A stretch of DNA of 64,000 nucleotides from Massilia rhizosphaerae (lineage in GTDB: Bacteria; Pseudomonadota; Gammaproteobacteria; Burkholderiales; Burkholderiaceae_D), in assembly GCF_016093545.1 (NCBI RefSeq), contig NZ_JADKYX010000004.1:310001-374000 (forward strand). Direction: 5' to 3'. The translations under genes were made by a program, and so were the position numbers. The notes beneath the pieces were generated by a model. It searched no databases and was not told the origin of the DNA. It was given only the letters and a program-made list of their open reading frames with translations. Shown here in pieces: positions 54,830 through 63,806 of this stretch (the first letter of the stretch is position 1; each line of letters starts with the position of its first letter).

Positions 54830-56149
54830 ATGAAACCCATCAAAGCAGGCTTGCTCGGCCTCGGCACCGTCGGTGCCGGCACCTACCACGTTCTTCAACG
54901 CAACCAGGAAGAGATCCGCCGCCGCGCCGGCCGCGGTATCGAGGTCGCGATGGTCGCCGTCCGTAACCTCGAACGCGCCAAGCGTATCGTCGGCAGCGAC
55001 GTCGAGGTCGTGGTCGACCCGTTCGCCGTCGTGAACAACCCGGACATCGACATCGTCGTCGAACTGATCGGCGGCTACGAGCTGACGCGCGAACTGGTGC
55101 TGCAGGCCATCGCCAACGGCAAGCACGTCGTCACCGCCAACAAGGCGCTGCTGGCGCTGCACGGCAACGAGATCTTCGAAGCCGCGCAGTCCAAGGGCGT
55201 GATGGTGGCGTTCGAGGCAGCCGTCGCCGGCGGCATCCCGATCATCAAGGCGCTGCGCGAAGGCCTCTCGGCCAACCGCATCGAATCCGTGGCCGGCATC
55301 ATCAACGGCACGACCAACTTCATCCTGTCCGAGATGCGCGACAAGGGCCTGGACTTCGCGACCGTGCTGAAGCAGGCGCAGGAACTGGGCTATGCGGAAG
55401 CGGATCCGACCTTCGACATCGAAGGCGTGGACGCGGCGCACAAGCTGACCATCATGTCCGCCATCGCGTTCGGCATCCCGGTGCAGTTCGGCAGCGCCCA
55501 CGTCGAGGGCATCAGCCAGCTGCAGGCCGTCGACCTGCGCTACGCCGAACAGCTGGGCTACCGCATCAAGCTGCTGGGCATCACCCGCCGCACGACGGTC
55601 GACGGCAAGGAAGGCATCGAACTGCGCGTGCACCCGACCCTCGTGCCGGGCGCGCGGCTGATCGCCAACGTGGAAGGTGCGATGAACGCCGTGCTGGTGC
55701 AAGCGGACGCCGTCGGCGCCACGCTGTACTACGGCAAGGGCGCCGGCGCCGAGCCGACCGCGTCCGCCGTGATCGCCGACCTGATCGACGTGACCCGCCT
55801 GGCGACCGCGGACCCGTACTCGCGCGTGCCGCACCTGGCGTTCCAGCCGACCGAACTGGCCGACGTGCCGATCCTGCCGATGGAAGACATCCGCACCAGC
55901 TATTACCTGCGTGTGACCGTGCAGGACCAGCTGGGCGTGATGGCCGACCTGACCCGCATCCTGGCCGAGGCCGGCATCTCCATCGACGCCGTGCTGCAGA
56001 AGGAGCCGGGCGAGAAGGCACGCACGGACATCGTCATCATCACCCACCAGACCCGCGAAAAATACGTCAACGCCGCGATCGCCAAGATCGAGCACCTGGC
56101 GACGACCGTGGGCAAGGTGGTGCGCATTCGCCTGGAAAGCCTGGGCTGA
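54830..56149 (+). CDS. hom: homoserine dehydrogenase
   Basis: Hom reduces aspartate semialdehyde to homoserine, feeding methionine (via metZ, also here) and threonine. The 439-residue monofunctional protein has the NAD(P) loop LLGLGTVGAGTY, the catalytic segment with VVTANKALLALHG and ADPTFDIEGVDAAHKL, and a C-terminal ACT domain (about 350-430) for feedback control. ATG 54830 is chosen over the open frame from 54743. thrC, usually next in betaproteobacteria, is not here; a terminator follows. Confidence 0.95.
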   Translation: MKPIKAGLLGLGTVGAGTYHVLQRNQEEIRRRAGRGIEVAMVAVRNLERAKRIVGSDVEVVVDPFAVVNNPDIDIVVELIGGYELTRELVLQAIANGKHVVTANKALLALHGNEIFEAAQSKGVMVAFEAAVAGGIPIIKALREGLSANRIESVAGIINGTTNFILSEMRDKGLDFATVLKQAQELGYAEADPTFDIEGVDAAHKLTIMSAIAFGIPVQFGSAHVEGISQLQAVDLRYAEQLGYRIKLLGITRRTTVDGKEGIELRVHPTLVPGARLIANVEGAMNAVLVQADAVGATLYYGKGAGAEPTASAVIADLIDVTRLATADPYSRVPHLAFQPTELADVPILPMEDIRTSYYLRVTVQDQLGVMADLTRILAEAGISIDAVLQKEPGEKARTDIVIITHQTREKYVNAAIAKIEHLATTVGKVVRIRLESLG

Positions 56150-56182
56150 CCTGCAGGCCGGACGCGCGCGTCCGGCCGAAGG

Positions 56183-56224
56183 CGACGAAGCCGCCCATCG
56201 TGCGAACGGTGGGCGGCTTCGTCG
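56183..56224 (+). terminator. bidirectional terminator between hom and the GumN gene
   Basis: CGACGAAGCCGCCCA (56183-56197) pairs perfectly with TGGGCGGCTTCGTCG (56210-56224) around a 12-base loop, then TTTTCAATTTT. It sits between two convergent genes and can end both. Confidence 0.8.
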
Positions 56225-56234
56225 TTTTCAATTT

Positions 56235-57119
56235 TCAATACAGCTGCTCGACCTTCAGTCCCTTTGCGCGCAACAAGGCCGGCAAGCTGTCCTTGCCGAT
56301 CAAATGCATGAGGCCCACCGCCGCCATCGTATTCTTTTCACGCGCCAGCAAGCCGTCGAGTTTGTCGGCCATCGGCCCGTTGCGTTCGGTCAGGAAGCGG
56401 CGCTGCATGATCTGCGACGACAGCCGCGGGTCCGTCTCGAATTTGCGCGCCAGGGCGTCGAGCGTGGCGTGATCGGCCTTGGCCCAGCCGTCGGTGAGGG
56501 ACTTCACATCCTGCTGCGCTTCGCCCGAATCCAGCGATGCAAGGGTTTCATCCAGTATCGTCCACTGGTCGGCGACGGGCAGGCGGTCGAGCAGGTCGAG
56601 TTGGCCCTCGGCCGTCTCCAGGCCGATGACCTTGACGTTCTCGCTGTGGGCCAGTTTCGCCAGGTAGGCGTCGACGCCCAGTTCGGGCCGATAACCGAGC
56701 TTGGCGTATTCGACCGTCGCCAGCGTGACGATCAGCATCCATGGCTTGACCTGCGTGGACAGCGTGGCCGGCGCGCCGAGCGCCTCGAGCCGGCGCGTCA
56801 GCCGCGGCCCGAGCGCTGGCGGCATGGCGGCGACGATGGCGGGTGTGGTGGCCGCGGCGCGCCGCATCATGGTGGCCAGCTCCGCGGTCTGCACGGTCGG
56901 ATCGAATTCCAGGGCCAGCGTGGAGGAAGCGGCCAGGGCCCTGGTCACGCTGTCGTCGAGCGGGAAAAATTCGGGCAGGCCCATGTGGATGGTGCCGAAC
57001 AGGAACATCGTATGGTCGTGGCCGCTAACCTTGAACAGTGCACCGCGCTCCACTGCCCAGGCCGGGTTGGACAGCAGGCTGAACGCGGCAAGAAGAATGA
57101 TGATGATCCGGCGAGGCAT
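56235..57119 (-). CDS. TraB/GumN family protein
   Basis: The 294-residue protein has a signal peptide (about 1-23, ending PAWAV) and a TraB/GumN domain, with FLFGTIHMG near residue 40, GVDAYLAKLA, VIGLETAEGQL and the terminal AAVGLMHLIGKDSLPALLRAKG. GxxH and E motifs of this family suggest a metal-dependent hydrolase fold, but the substrate is unknown. It is a single gene, probably periplasmic. Confidence 0.88.
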   Translation of the reverse strand: MPRRIIIILLAAFSLLSNPAWAVERGALFKVSGHDHTMFLFGTIHMGLPEFFPLDDSVTRALAASSTLALEFDPTVQTAELATMMRRAAATTPAIVAAMPPALGPRLTRRLEALGAPATLSTQVKPWMLIVTLATVEYAKLGYRPELGVDAYLAKLAHSENVKVIGLETAEGQLDLLDRLPVADQWTILDETLASLDSGEAQQDVKSLTDGWAKADHATLDALARKFETDPRLSSQIMQRRFLTERNGPMADKLDGLLAREKNTMAAVGLMHLIGKDSLPALLRAKGLKVEQLY

Positions 57120-57316
57120 CGGCGTTTCCTTGAGTAAGAATGGGCTGGCCGAATTTTATCGATACATTTTCCCTGTAGCTATTTTATTTTGACGTCATTT
57201 GGCGCGACACCTTGTCGTGATAGTGCGTGATTCTTTGGCGTAGGCAGCGTGCTATGCTGGGGGAGAGGCCGGGTTCGGTCAAAAGCGGCCCTTCTAACTT
57301 CGAAATAAAAGGAACT

Positions 57317-57490
57317 ATGCGCGATTCAGCAAGCAAAAAAGATAGAAAATTTATGGCCGTTTGGATTTGTTATGGAGTGGCGATTGGATGTGCGATTGGC
57401 GTCGCGCTCGGCAACGTTGCTCTTGGCATTGGCCCGGGGATTGCAATTGGATTTGCTATCGGCAGGTCAATTTTGAAGTCTCGGCGCTAA
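57317..57490 (+). CDS. small glycine/alanine-rich membrane peptide, unknown
   Basis: The 57-residue peptide has a charged start (MRDSASKKDRKF) and one or two Gly/Ala-rich hydrophobic stretches (VAIGCAIGVALGN and GIGPGIAIGFAIG), a glycine-zipper layout typical of helix packing in membranes. AAAAGGA (57307-57313) is a good ribosome site, which favours this ATG over 57227. Its codons are clearly AT-richer than those of the neighbours. I do not recognise the family. Confidence 0.6.
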   Translation: MRDSASKKDRKFMAVWICYGVAIGCAIGVALGNVALGIGPGIAIGFAIGRSILKSRR

Positions 57491-57830
57491 ATTTTTACGT
57501 TTGACCTTCGACACAAATCTTCTGTTCAACGCAAAGCTGAACGGCCGGTTTGGGCCGGTTCCTGCCTGTCGTGACACGCCGTGATTTTTCTGCCTCAGCA
57601 ACATGCCATGCTGGCCTGACCGGCCGAGACTGGCCAGAAGCAGACCAAGAGGTTCCCGTCGGGGGCTTTTTTCAGAGGAACTCCGGAAAAAATATCAAGC
57701 CCATACCGCGGGCACCGCATCTGCCACATAACAAAAAGCAAACCTGTCAACGCTCGACGAGCATAAGCGCGCTTTTCGCCCTCGCCGTACGGCAGTACCA
57801 TGGTGGCGCCGATACGCGATGGAGGCCGCC
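57491..57830. other. 340-base gap without a recognised gene
   Basis: No coding frame with a ribosome site is convincing here. A weak GC hairpin lies near 57539-57560 and a small one before the T run at about 57668. The composition is somewhat AT-richer than the rest of the window. It probably carries the promoter for the SHOCT gene. Confidence 0.5.
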
Positions 57831-58073
57831 ATGATGGGCAACATGATGGGATACGGTTGGTGGGGAATGGGCGTTGGCAGCGTGCTGATGCTTCTGTTCT
57901 GGGCGTTCGTTATCCTCGGAATCGTCGGCGTGATCCGCTGGTTCCTGTCCCAGAACGGTCCGGATCGCGGCACACGCGGGAAGACGCCGCTCGAGATCGT
58001 TCAGGAGCGCTTTGCGCGCGGAGAGATCGGCAAAGAGGAGTACGAGCAAATGAAACGGGATCTGGCGCCATAG
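57831..58073 (+). CDS. SHOCT-domain membrane protein
   Basis: The 80-residue protein has a Met/Gly-rich start (MMGNMMGYGWWG), one membrane helix (about 12-38) and a C-terminal SHOCT domain (about 52-78, LEIVQERFARGEIGKEEYEQ split over two helices). SHOCT is a short oligomerisation domain usually attached to something else; small membrane versions are often found near copper or cytochrome genes. GGAGG (57821-57825) favours ATG 57831 over 57819. The cytochrome gene follows 67 bases later. Confidence 0.82.
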   Translation: MMGNMMGYGWWGMGVGSVLMLLFWAFVILGIVGVIRWFLSQNGPDRGTRGKTPLEIVQERFARGEIGKEEYEQMKRDLAP

Positions 58074-58140
58074 GCCAGCGCTGACCCGACCCTGGACATC
58101 GACGATCGGCATGCCGGCACATGCGTGGCGAGAAGGAACG

Positions 58141-58817
58141 ATGTCAAAGACTATCCGACGGGCGTACGACGTGACATCACCATGCCGTGCGCGGTTGTGG
58201 ATCGCAAACTGCATGATTGCGATTATCGGAAGCTTGTGCTCGTTGCCCGTATCGGGGCAAGCGGCGCCGAACCCGGCGCGCGCTTGGCAGCGACAAAATG
58301 TGCAGCCTGCCACGGCGCGGACGGAAATAGCACGGTCTCGCAATATCCGAAGCTTGCCGGCCAGGATCCCGACTATCTCTACCGGCAGATGTGGGCGTTC
58401 AAGACAGGCCGGCGCAGTTCCAAACCGATGTCCGGGATCGCCGCCACGCTCTCCGATGCGGAGATCACGGATGTCGTGAGTTTCTTCGGCAAGCAGGCCG
58501 TGCGCGCGGACCGCGTCACGGATCCAGGCCTGCGGGCGGAGGGTGAGCGAATCTTCCATGGCAACGCGGGCCCCGGCCGAGGGCCCGCGTGCGTCATGTG
58601 CCACGGCCAGGACGGGCAGGCCATGCCGATGATGGGAATGATGGCGATGATGGCACCGATACCGGCGCTCAACGGCCAGCACTCGGCCTATATCATTGAT
58701 CAGTTACACCGTTTCGCCAGTGGCGAGCGTCAGGGCATGATGATGGGCCGGATTGCCGCGTCGCTGAGCGAGCGTGATATCAGGGCTGTGGCCGAATTCC
58801 TGGCAACTTCACCGTAA
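58141..58817 (+). pseudogene. frameshifted diheme cytochrome c (c4-like)
   Basis: The body, read in the frame of 58125, has two heme sites, CAACH and CVMCH, each with a methionine-bearing helix after it, like cytochrome c4. That frame lacks a signal peptide. A normal start with AAGGA (58133-58137) and ATG 58141 opens a second frame with a clear signal peptide (about residues 10-36, ending SGQAAP). The two frames meet at GCGCGCGC (58276-58283). Removing one GC pair would give PARLAATKCAACHG and one intact protein of about 225 residues. Either the gene is inactive or switched, or the assembly is wrong. A start at 58125 or 58182 without a signal could not give a working c-type cytochrome. Confidence 0.65.
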
Positions 58818-58870
58818 CAGCACCGGGGCGCGGTGCCGCCCGGCAGCGGCTGCCGGGCACGCCTTCAGGT

Positions 58871-60892
58871 TCAGCCGTGCACCGGGTCGGCGATACCTAC
58901 CACCGCGACGGCGGAAGCCGCCGCCAGCGTGATCGTTCCGGTGGCCGGATCGACGTGCAGCGTCGGCGCGGTCGTGCCGACATTCTCCAGCACGACGCTG
59001 TTGACGGAGGTGCCGTCCGACCACTGGATCATGTAGTCGTCGTCGGTCGTTGCCGTGCCGGCCTTGAACACGCCGCCGATGTCCGAACCCTGGACGATGG
59101 CGTAGTTGTTGGCGGTGGCGTCCGCAAGATACGTCGTGTGGCCGGTCGCGGTGCCGGTGAAGGTGTCTTCGGCCACCTGGATCACGTCGTTCAGGCCCGC
59201 ATTGACGATCACGTCCATGGCCGAAATCGAACCGCCGTCGGTGAAGACATGGGTATCCGTGTCGCCCTTGCCGTACAGGAGCACGTCGACCGCCTGGTCG
59301 GCGCCCAGGTCGATGTGGTCCGCGCCCGCGCCGCCCGAGATCGTGTCCACGCCGGTGGTGCCCGTGATGGTGTCGTTGCCGCCGAAGCCCCAGACGTGGG
59401 TTCCGCTGACGGTATCGCCGGATGCCGTGCCCAGCGTGTAGACAGTGGCGCTGCTGTCGGTCACGGTGGTGCCGGTGGTGCCGGTGGTGGTGGTGGTCGA
59501 GGTGGTCACCGACACGGTGCCGCTCACCACTTGGGCCTGTTCGCCCAGCGTCGCCTGGCCATCGCTGATGGTGCCGACGTGCGTCGCGGTCTTGGTGACC
59601 GGATCGACCAGGCTGATGTCGCCGGCGGTCACGCCGGAGACGTGCACGCCTGCGGCGTCGGCGACAATCTTCAGCGTGCTGTCCGACGTGCCGCCGTCGG
59701 TCGTGGCCGGCTGCGCCACCACGGCCAGCGTGCCGTCCGGGTTGACGTTGTCGGCCCCGGTGGCGACCAGCGCGTTGCCGGCCAGGTCGCGGATCGAGCC
59801 GCCCAGCGCGTGCGCGACGGCGGTTGCCAGGTCGGTGGTGCTGTGGTCGTCGTCACCCACCGTGTAGCTGAACACCAGCGTGTCGGTGCCGCTGCCGCTG
59901 ACGTAATGCGCCACGCCTTCGTTATTCAACAGCAGGTGCGGCTGGCCCTTGGTCTGGACCGCTTCGCTGAACTTCACGCTGAAGGTCACCTTGTCGCCAA
60001 CCGCAAGGCTGCCGTCGTTGTCGCCATACGCAATCGATGCGACCGTCGGCGCGGTCGTATCGCCGCCCTGCGGCGCATGGCCACGATAGACCAGGTCGGT
60101 GGCGGCCGGCATGCCGCCGCTGTCCAGCGCCTTGATCAAGTCAGGCAGGCTGGTCCCGGGCGGCATCGTCTTGAGCACCTGGCCCATGCCGCCCCCACGC
60201 AGCAGCTGCGCCATGCTGGCCGGGTCGGTTGCGCCCTGCTTGGCCGCATCGGCCAGCGCCTGCAGCAGCGTGACCGGATCGGTCTTGCCCTGCTGCGTGT
60301 CGGCCAGGTCGGCGAGCGATTCGCCGCTGCCGGCCAGCGAGTCGATCACGCTCGGCGCGTCCTTGGCCGTACTTGCCAGGCTGCTGGCGGCGGTGATCAT
60401 GTTGTCGATGTCCGTGCTGGTGGTCGTAGAGTTGACCGACCTGACCAGCAGCTGGCCGGCCTGGACGGCCTGATAGCCGTCGTACGACGTGCCCGTCGCT
60501 GCCACATGGGCGGTGAATTCCGCCGCCGCTTTCTGGCGCAGGTTGACCAGGGATGCGTCGCTGCCTTGCGCGCCCTGCAGTACGTCGATCGCCACGTCGG
60601 CCATGGTTGCGTGGCCCTTGCTCACGGCGTCAACCCAATACGACAGGCCGGCGGCCTCCGGGGCGCGGTTGAACAGCTGCTGGTAGATTTCGGTGATGCG
60701 GTCGGTCGCGGTGGTCGAGCTGAAGCGGACGGTGGCTTCCTCCGAGTTGGCGAACGCGTCCTTGATGACGCTGAAGTCGCCGCCCGCCTGGGCGAGCTGC
60801 TGCGACCAGTACGCCAAACCAGCCGGGTCAGCCGGGCGGCCGTAGAAGGCAACGTAAAACGCGTTGACGGTCGAATCGTAGGTCGTGCTCAT
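58871..60892 (-). CDS. DUF4214 and RTX-like secreted protein
   Basis: The 673-residue protein has DUF4214 units at the N-terminus (about 5-110, with AFYGRPADPAGLAYW and QLFNRAPEAAGLSYW), an Ig-like domain (about 285-400, SFSVKFSEAV-type strand VTFSVKFSEAV), a threonine-rich run, and a short RTX calcium-binding block near 505-535 (FGGNDTITG, DTISGGAGADHIDLG). It has no N-terminal signal, so type I secretion through a C-terminal signal is likely. AGGAGAACCC precedes the ATG at 60892; the frame open to 61066 is not used. No ABC transporter genes are adjacent. Confidence 0.85.
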   Translation of the reverse strand: MSTTYDSTVNAFYVAFYGRPADPAGLAYWSQQLAQAGGDFSVIKDAFANSEEATVRFSSTTATDRITEIYQQLFNRAPEAAGLSYWVDAVSKGHATMADVAIDVLQGAQGSDASLVNLRQKAAAEFTAHVAATGTSYDGYQAVQAGQLLVRSVNSTTTSTDIDNMITAASSLASTAKDAPSVIDSLAGSGESLADLADTQQGKTDPVTLLQALADAAKQGATDPASMAQLLRGGGMGQVLKTMPPGTSLPDLIKALDSGGMPAATDLVYRGHAPQGGDTTAPTVASIAYGDNDGSLAVGDKVTFSVKFSEAVQTKGQPHLLLNNEGVAHYVSGSGTDTLVFSYTVGDDDHSTTDLATAVAHALGGSIRDLAGNALVATGADNVNPDGTLAVVAQPATTDGGTSDSTLKIVADAAGVHVSGVTAGDISLVDPVTKTATHVGTISDGQATLGEQAQVVSGTVSVTTSTTTTTGTTGTTVTDSSATVYTLGTASGDTVSGTHVWGFGGNDTITGTTGVDTISGGAGADHIDLGADQAVDVLLYGKGDTDTHVFTDGGSISAMDVIVNAGLNDVIQVAEDTFTGTATGHTTYLADATANNYAIVQGSDIGGVFKAGTATTDDDYMIQWSDGTSVNSVVLENVGTTAPTLHVDPATGTITLAAASAVAVVGIADPVHG

Positions 60893-61096
60893 GGGTTCTC
60901 CTGTGGCTGGGCAGCGGCACGCTGCCGGGGGAACCCTGAATATATCCATGCGGCAATTAATTTCCAAGCGGAAATTCAATGAGGTGCGACAGTTTTGGGG
61001 GCAGACACCACATTTGAGCGGAAAAGCCGTATTTAGACAGCAACTTAGTTGTTGAACTGTGATCAAGCGCGACGATTCAAAGCGTCGACCAGCCTG

Positions 61097-61309
61097 TCAC
61101 GGTGCGACGCGCCACCGCCTGGCCAACGGCAGCGGCGGCAGATAGGCCACGCCGAGGAAGCCGTCGGCGAACTCGTCCACGTAGCGCCGGGGCAGCGTGG
61201 CGGGGGCGTGCAGGGGAACGGTGGTGAGCGCCAGCATGCGGCGTTCGATCTGGTCGAACAGCGCGTCGTCCGCGCCGGGCGTCGGGGGGAGGGTGTCGGT
61301 CGTTTTCAT
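61097..61309 (-). CDS. small hypothetical protein
   Basis: The 70-residue frame reads as an acidic, proline-containing protein with a predicted helix (DDALFDQIERRMLAL) and the tail LPPLPLARRWRVAP. I recognise no family and see no good ribosome site. Position between two minus-strand genes and normal codon use support it weakly. Confidence 0.4.
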   Translation of the reverse strand: MKTTDTLPPTPGADDALFDQIERRMLALTTVPLHAPATLPRRYVDEFADGFLGVAYLPPLPLARRWRVAP

Positions 61310-61495
61310 CCGGGCATTCTACCTGTGCTGCGGCGCACAAAAAACAGTGTCCGGATGCATGTTTGTGGTCGATCAACGATGACAGGCATGGGACGGAACC
61401 CATGCTTATCTGTGCGCAATGTGCAGCAAAAAATAGCTTTTTTTGAAGTCGCGTGGCGTCGTACCTGCGGGCGCGCCACGCGATCCGCACGAGAT

Positions 61496-62779
61496 TTACG
61501 GGTACAGGCCGCGCACCTCACGCGCCTGCAGGATGCGCGTGCACGCCACGATGAACGTCGCCGTGCGCAGCGACACCTTCTTCTCCTGCGCGACGTCCCA
61601 CACGGCGCCGAACGCGCTTTGCATGATGCGGGTCAGGCGGGCGTTGATCTCGTCCTCGGTCCAGAAGAAGCTGGAGAAGTCCTGCACCCATTCGAAGTAG
61701 GACACCGTGACGCCGCCCGCGTTGGCCAGCACGTCCGGCACGACGAGGACGTCCTTGTCGGTCAGGATGTCGTCCGCTTCCGGCGTCGTCGGGCCGTTCG
61801 CGCCTTCCAGGACGATTTTCGTGCGCAGCCGCGTCGCGACGTCCGCCGTGATCTGGCGCTCCAGCGCGGCCGGGATCAGGATGTCCGATTCGATGTCCCA
61901 GAACGCGTCGCGGTCCAGGGTCGCGTCCGCACCGGGGAAGCCTTTGACGCCGCCCGCTTCGGCCACGTGCTCGTGCAGCCGTGCGGCATCGAGGCCGCCT
62001 TCGCACACGATGGTGCCGGTGTGGTCCTGCACGGCGACGATCTTCGCGCCCGCCTCGGCGAAGATCGTGGCCGCAGTGCCGCCGACGTTGCCGAAGCCCT
62101 GGATCGCGATCCGGGCACCGGCCAGCGCGACGCCGCGCCGGGCCGCGGCCTCCTGGCCGACGACGAACACGCCGCGGCCCGTCGCTTCGCGGCGTCCCAG
62201 CGAGCCGCCGAGCGAGACCGGCTTGCCCGTCACGACGCCGGTCGACAGGTTCCCTTCGATCATGGCGTACGAATCCATCATCCAGGCCATGACCTGCTCG
62301 TTGGTGTTCACGTCCGGGGCGGGGATGTCCTTCGTCGGGCCGATCAGCATGCTGATCTCGCTCGTGTAGCGGCGCGTGAGGCGCTGCAGCTCGCCTTTCG
62401 ACAGCGTGGACGGATCGACGCGGATGCCGCCCTTGGCGCCGCCGTACGGCACGTTGACGGCCGCGTTCTTGACCGACATCCAGGCCGACAGGGCCATCAC
62501 TTCCGACAGCGTCACGTCCTGGTGGAAGCGCACGCCGCCCTTGCCCGGGCCGCGCGACAGGTTGTGCTGGACGCGGTAGCCCTCGTAGTGGGCGATGGTG
62601 CCGTCGTCGCGTTCGATCGGCACGTCCACGGCCAGGATCCGTTTCGGACGTTTCAGGGTCTCGACCCAGCGCGACAGGCTGCCCAGGTGCGGGGCGACGC
62701 GGTCGACCTGCTGCAGGTACTGGCCCCACGGACCCAGGTCGGCGGGATTCAAATAGGAAGGGATGTAGTCGTTGCTCAT
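61496..62779 (-). CDS. gdhA: glutamate dehydrogenase (Glu/Leu/Phe/Val dehydrogenase family)
   Basis: This enzyme interconverts glutamate and 2-oxoglutarate plus ammonia. The 427-residue protein has the substrate-binding lysines in GPGKGGVRF and the catalytic region [15 protein letters not shown], then the Rossmann domain with [12 protein letters not shown]. The length of about 427 and this motif set fit the NAD-linked hexameric type. ATG 62779 gives [18 protein letters not shown], as in homologues. The LysR gene lies 100 bases upstream on the same strand and may regulate it. Confidence 0.93.
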   Translation of the reverse strand: MSNDYIPSYLNPADLGPWGQYLQQVDRVAPHLGSLSRWVETLKRPKRILAVDVPIERDDGTIAHYEGYRVQHNLSRGPGKGGVRFHQDVTLSEVMALSAWMSVKNAAVNVPYGGAKGGIRVDPSTLSKGELQRLTRRYTSEISMLIGPTKDIPAPDVNTNEQVMAWMMDSYAMIEGNLSTGVVTGKPVSLGGSLGRREATGRGVFVVGQEAAARRGVALAGARIAIQGFGNVGGTAATIFAEAGAKIVAVQDHTGTIVCEGGLDAARLHEHVAEAGGVKGFPGADATLDRDAFWDIESDILIPAALERQITADVATRLRTKIVLEGANGPTTPEADDILTDKDVLVVPDVLANAGGVTVSYFEWVQDFSSFFWTEDEINARLTRIMQSAFGAVWDVAQEKKVSLRTATFIVACTRILQAREVRGLYP

Positions 62780-62879
62780 GGCATGTCTCCGGTGGTGTGA
62801 TTCAGGCTGAGCGCATCATAGGATGAGCTGCCGGAGCATGGCCAATGCTGCTTGCGCATGCGGTCATGCGCAAAAAGCA

Positions 62880-63806
62880 TTACGCGGTTGGAGCCTGCGC
62901 GGCGAGGTAGTCCCACAGGTCCGCGACGACGGGCTTGCCGGGCCGCGCGTCGGACGGGCGTTCGCGGTACAGGCGGATCTCCATCTCGATCTCCCACTGA
63001 CCGGGTTCGCTCGCGCGCGCCAGCTGCTGCTGCGCGACCTCGCGCGTGACCGCCGATTCGGGCAGGAAGGCGACGCCGTGGCCGTCCAGCGCCATCATCT
63101 TCAGGCCTTCCGCCATGTCGGTCTCGTAGCGCTTGTCGAAGTACAGCGCGGGCTTCGCGTCGGCGACGATCAGGTCGACCATCCGTCCCAGGTAGGCATT
63201 CGTCGTGTAGGACAGGAACGGCAGCGGCGCGTCCTTGCGGCCGGGCAGGCGGTAGGCCGGTTCGCCGTCGGCGTCGCAGCGGGCGTACGCGCACAGCGCC
63301 TCGCGCCCCAGCAGCAGCATGTCGTAGCGGCCCGGGTCGAGCTGCACCGGCTGGCGCGGATGGTGGTAGCACAGCAGCAGGTCGCAGCCGCCTTCGACCA
63401 GTTGCAGCACCGCGTCGTGCACGTTGAGGGCGATGAGGCGGCTGCTGAGCGGCCCGAAATCGCGCTCCAGCGCCGTGAGCCACTTCGGGATGAACGTGAG
63501 CGACAGCGTGTGCGGGACGGCCAGGTCGATCGTCCTGGCCACCGTCGCGCGGTTATTGCGCAGCATTTCGCGCACGCCGTTGATCTGGCCGAGCATTTCC
63601 AGCGCCTGTTCGTAGAACACCATGCCGGCCGGCGTGACGCGGGTGGGGAACGTGGTGCGGTCGACGAGGTCCGTGCCGAGCCAGTTTTCCAGCGAGCGGA
63701 TGCGGCGCGAAAACGCCGGCTGCGTCACGTGCCGCAACTGGGCCGAGCGGCTGAAGTTCTTGGTTTCGACCAGTGAGATGAAGTCTTCCAGCCATTTCGT
63801 TTCCAT
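62880..63806 (-). CDS. LysR-family transcriptional regulator, HypT-like
   Basis: The 308-residue protein has a winged helix-turn-helix (about 1-60, METKWLEDFISLVETKNFSRSA) and a LysR substrate-binding domain (about 90-300). The start METKWLEDF and RHVTQPAFSRRI closely resemble HypT/YjiE, the hypochlorite-responsive regulator, but the redox methionines cannot be checked here. Its target is unknown; the gdhA gene directly downstream on the same strand is the nearest candidate. The 194 bases beyond 63806 hold no gene I can support. Confidence 0.88.
   Translation of the reverse strand: METKWLEDFISLVETKNFSRSAQLRHVTQPAFSRRIRSLENWLGTDLVDRTTFPTRVTPAGMVFYEQALEMLGQINGVREMLRNNRATVARTIDLAVPHTLSLTFIPKWLTALERDFGPLSSRLIALNVHDAVLQLVEGGCDLLLCYHHPRQPVQLDPGRYDMLLLGREALCAYARCDADGEPAYRLPGRKDAPLPFLSYTTNAYLGRMVDLIVADAKPALYFDKRYETDMAEGLKMMALDGHGVAFLPESAVTREVAQQQLARASEPGQWEIEMEIRLYRERPSDARPGKPVVADLWDYLAAQAPTA

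Noticed and set aside
58125..58817. Cytochrome c translated intact from 58125
   Set aside because: This frame has no signal peptide and a weaker start, while a signal peptide with a good ribosome site is in the other frame, so a frameshift is the better explanation.
58877..60982. Plus-strand open frame of 701 codons opposite the DUF4214 protein
   Set aside because: Composition is Arg/Val/Gly-rich without motifs, while the minus strand carries DUF4214 and RTX motifs.
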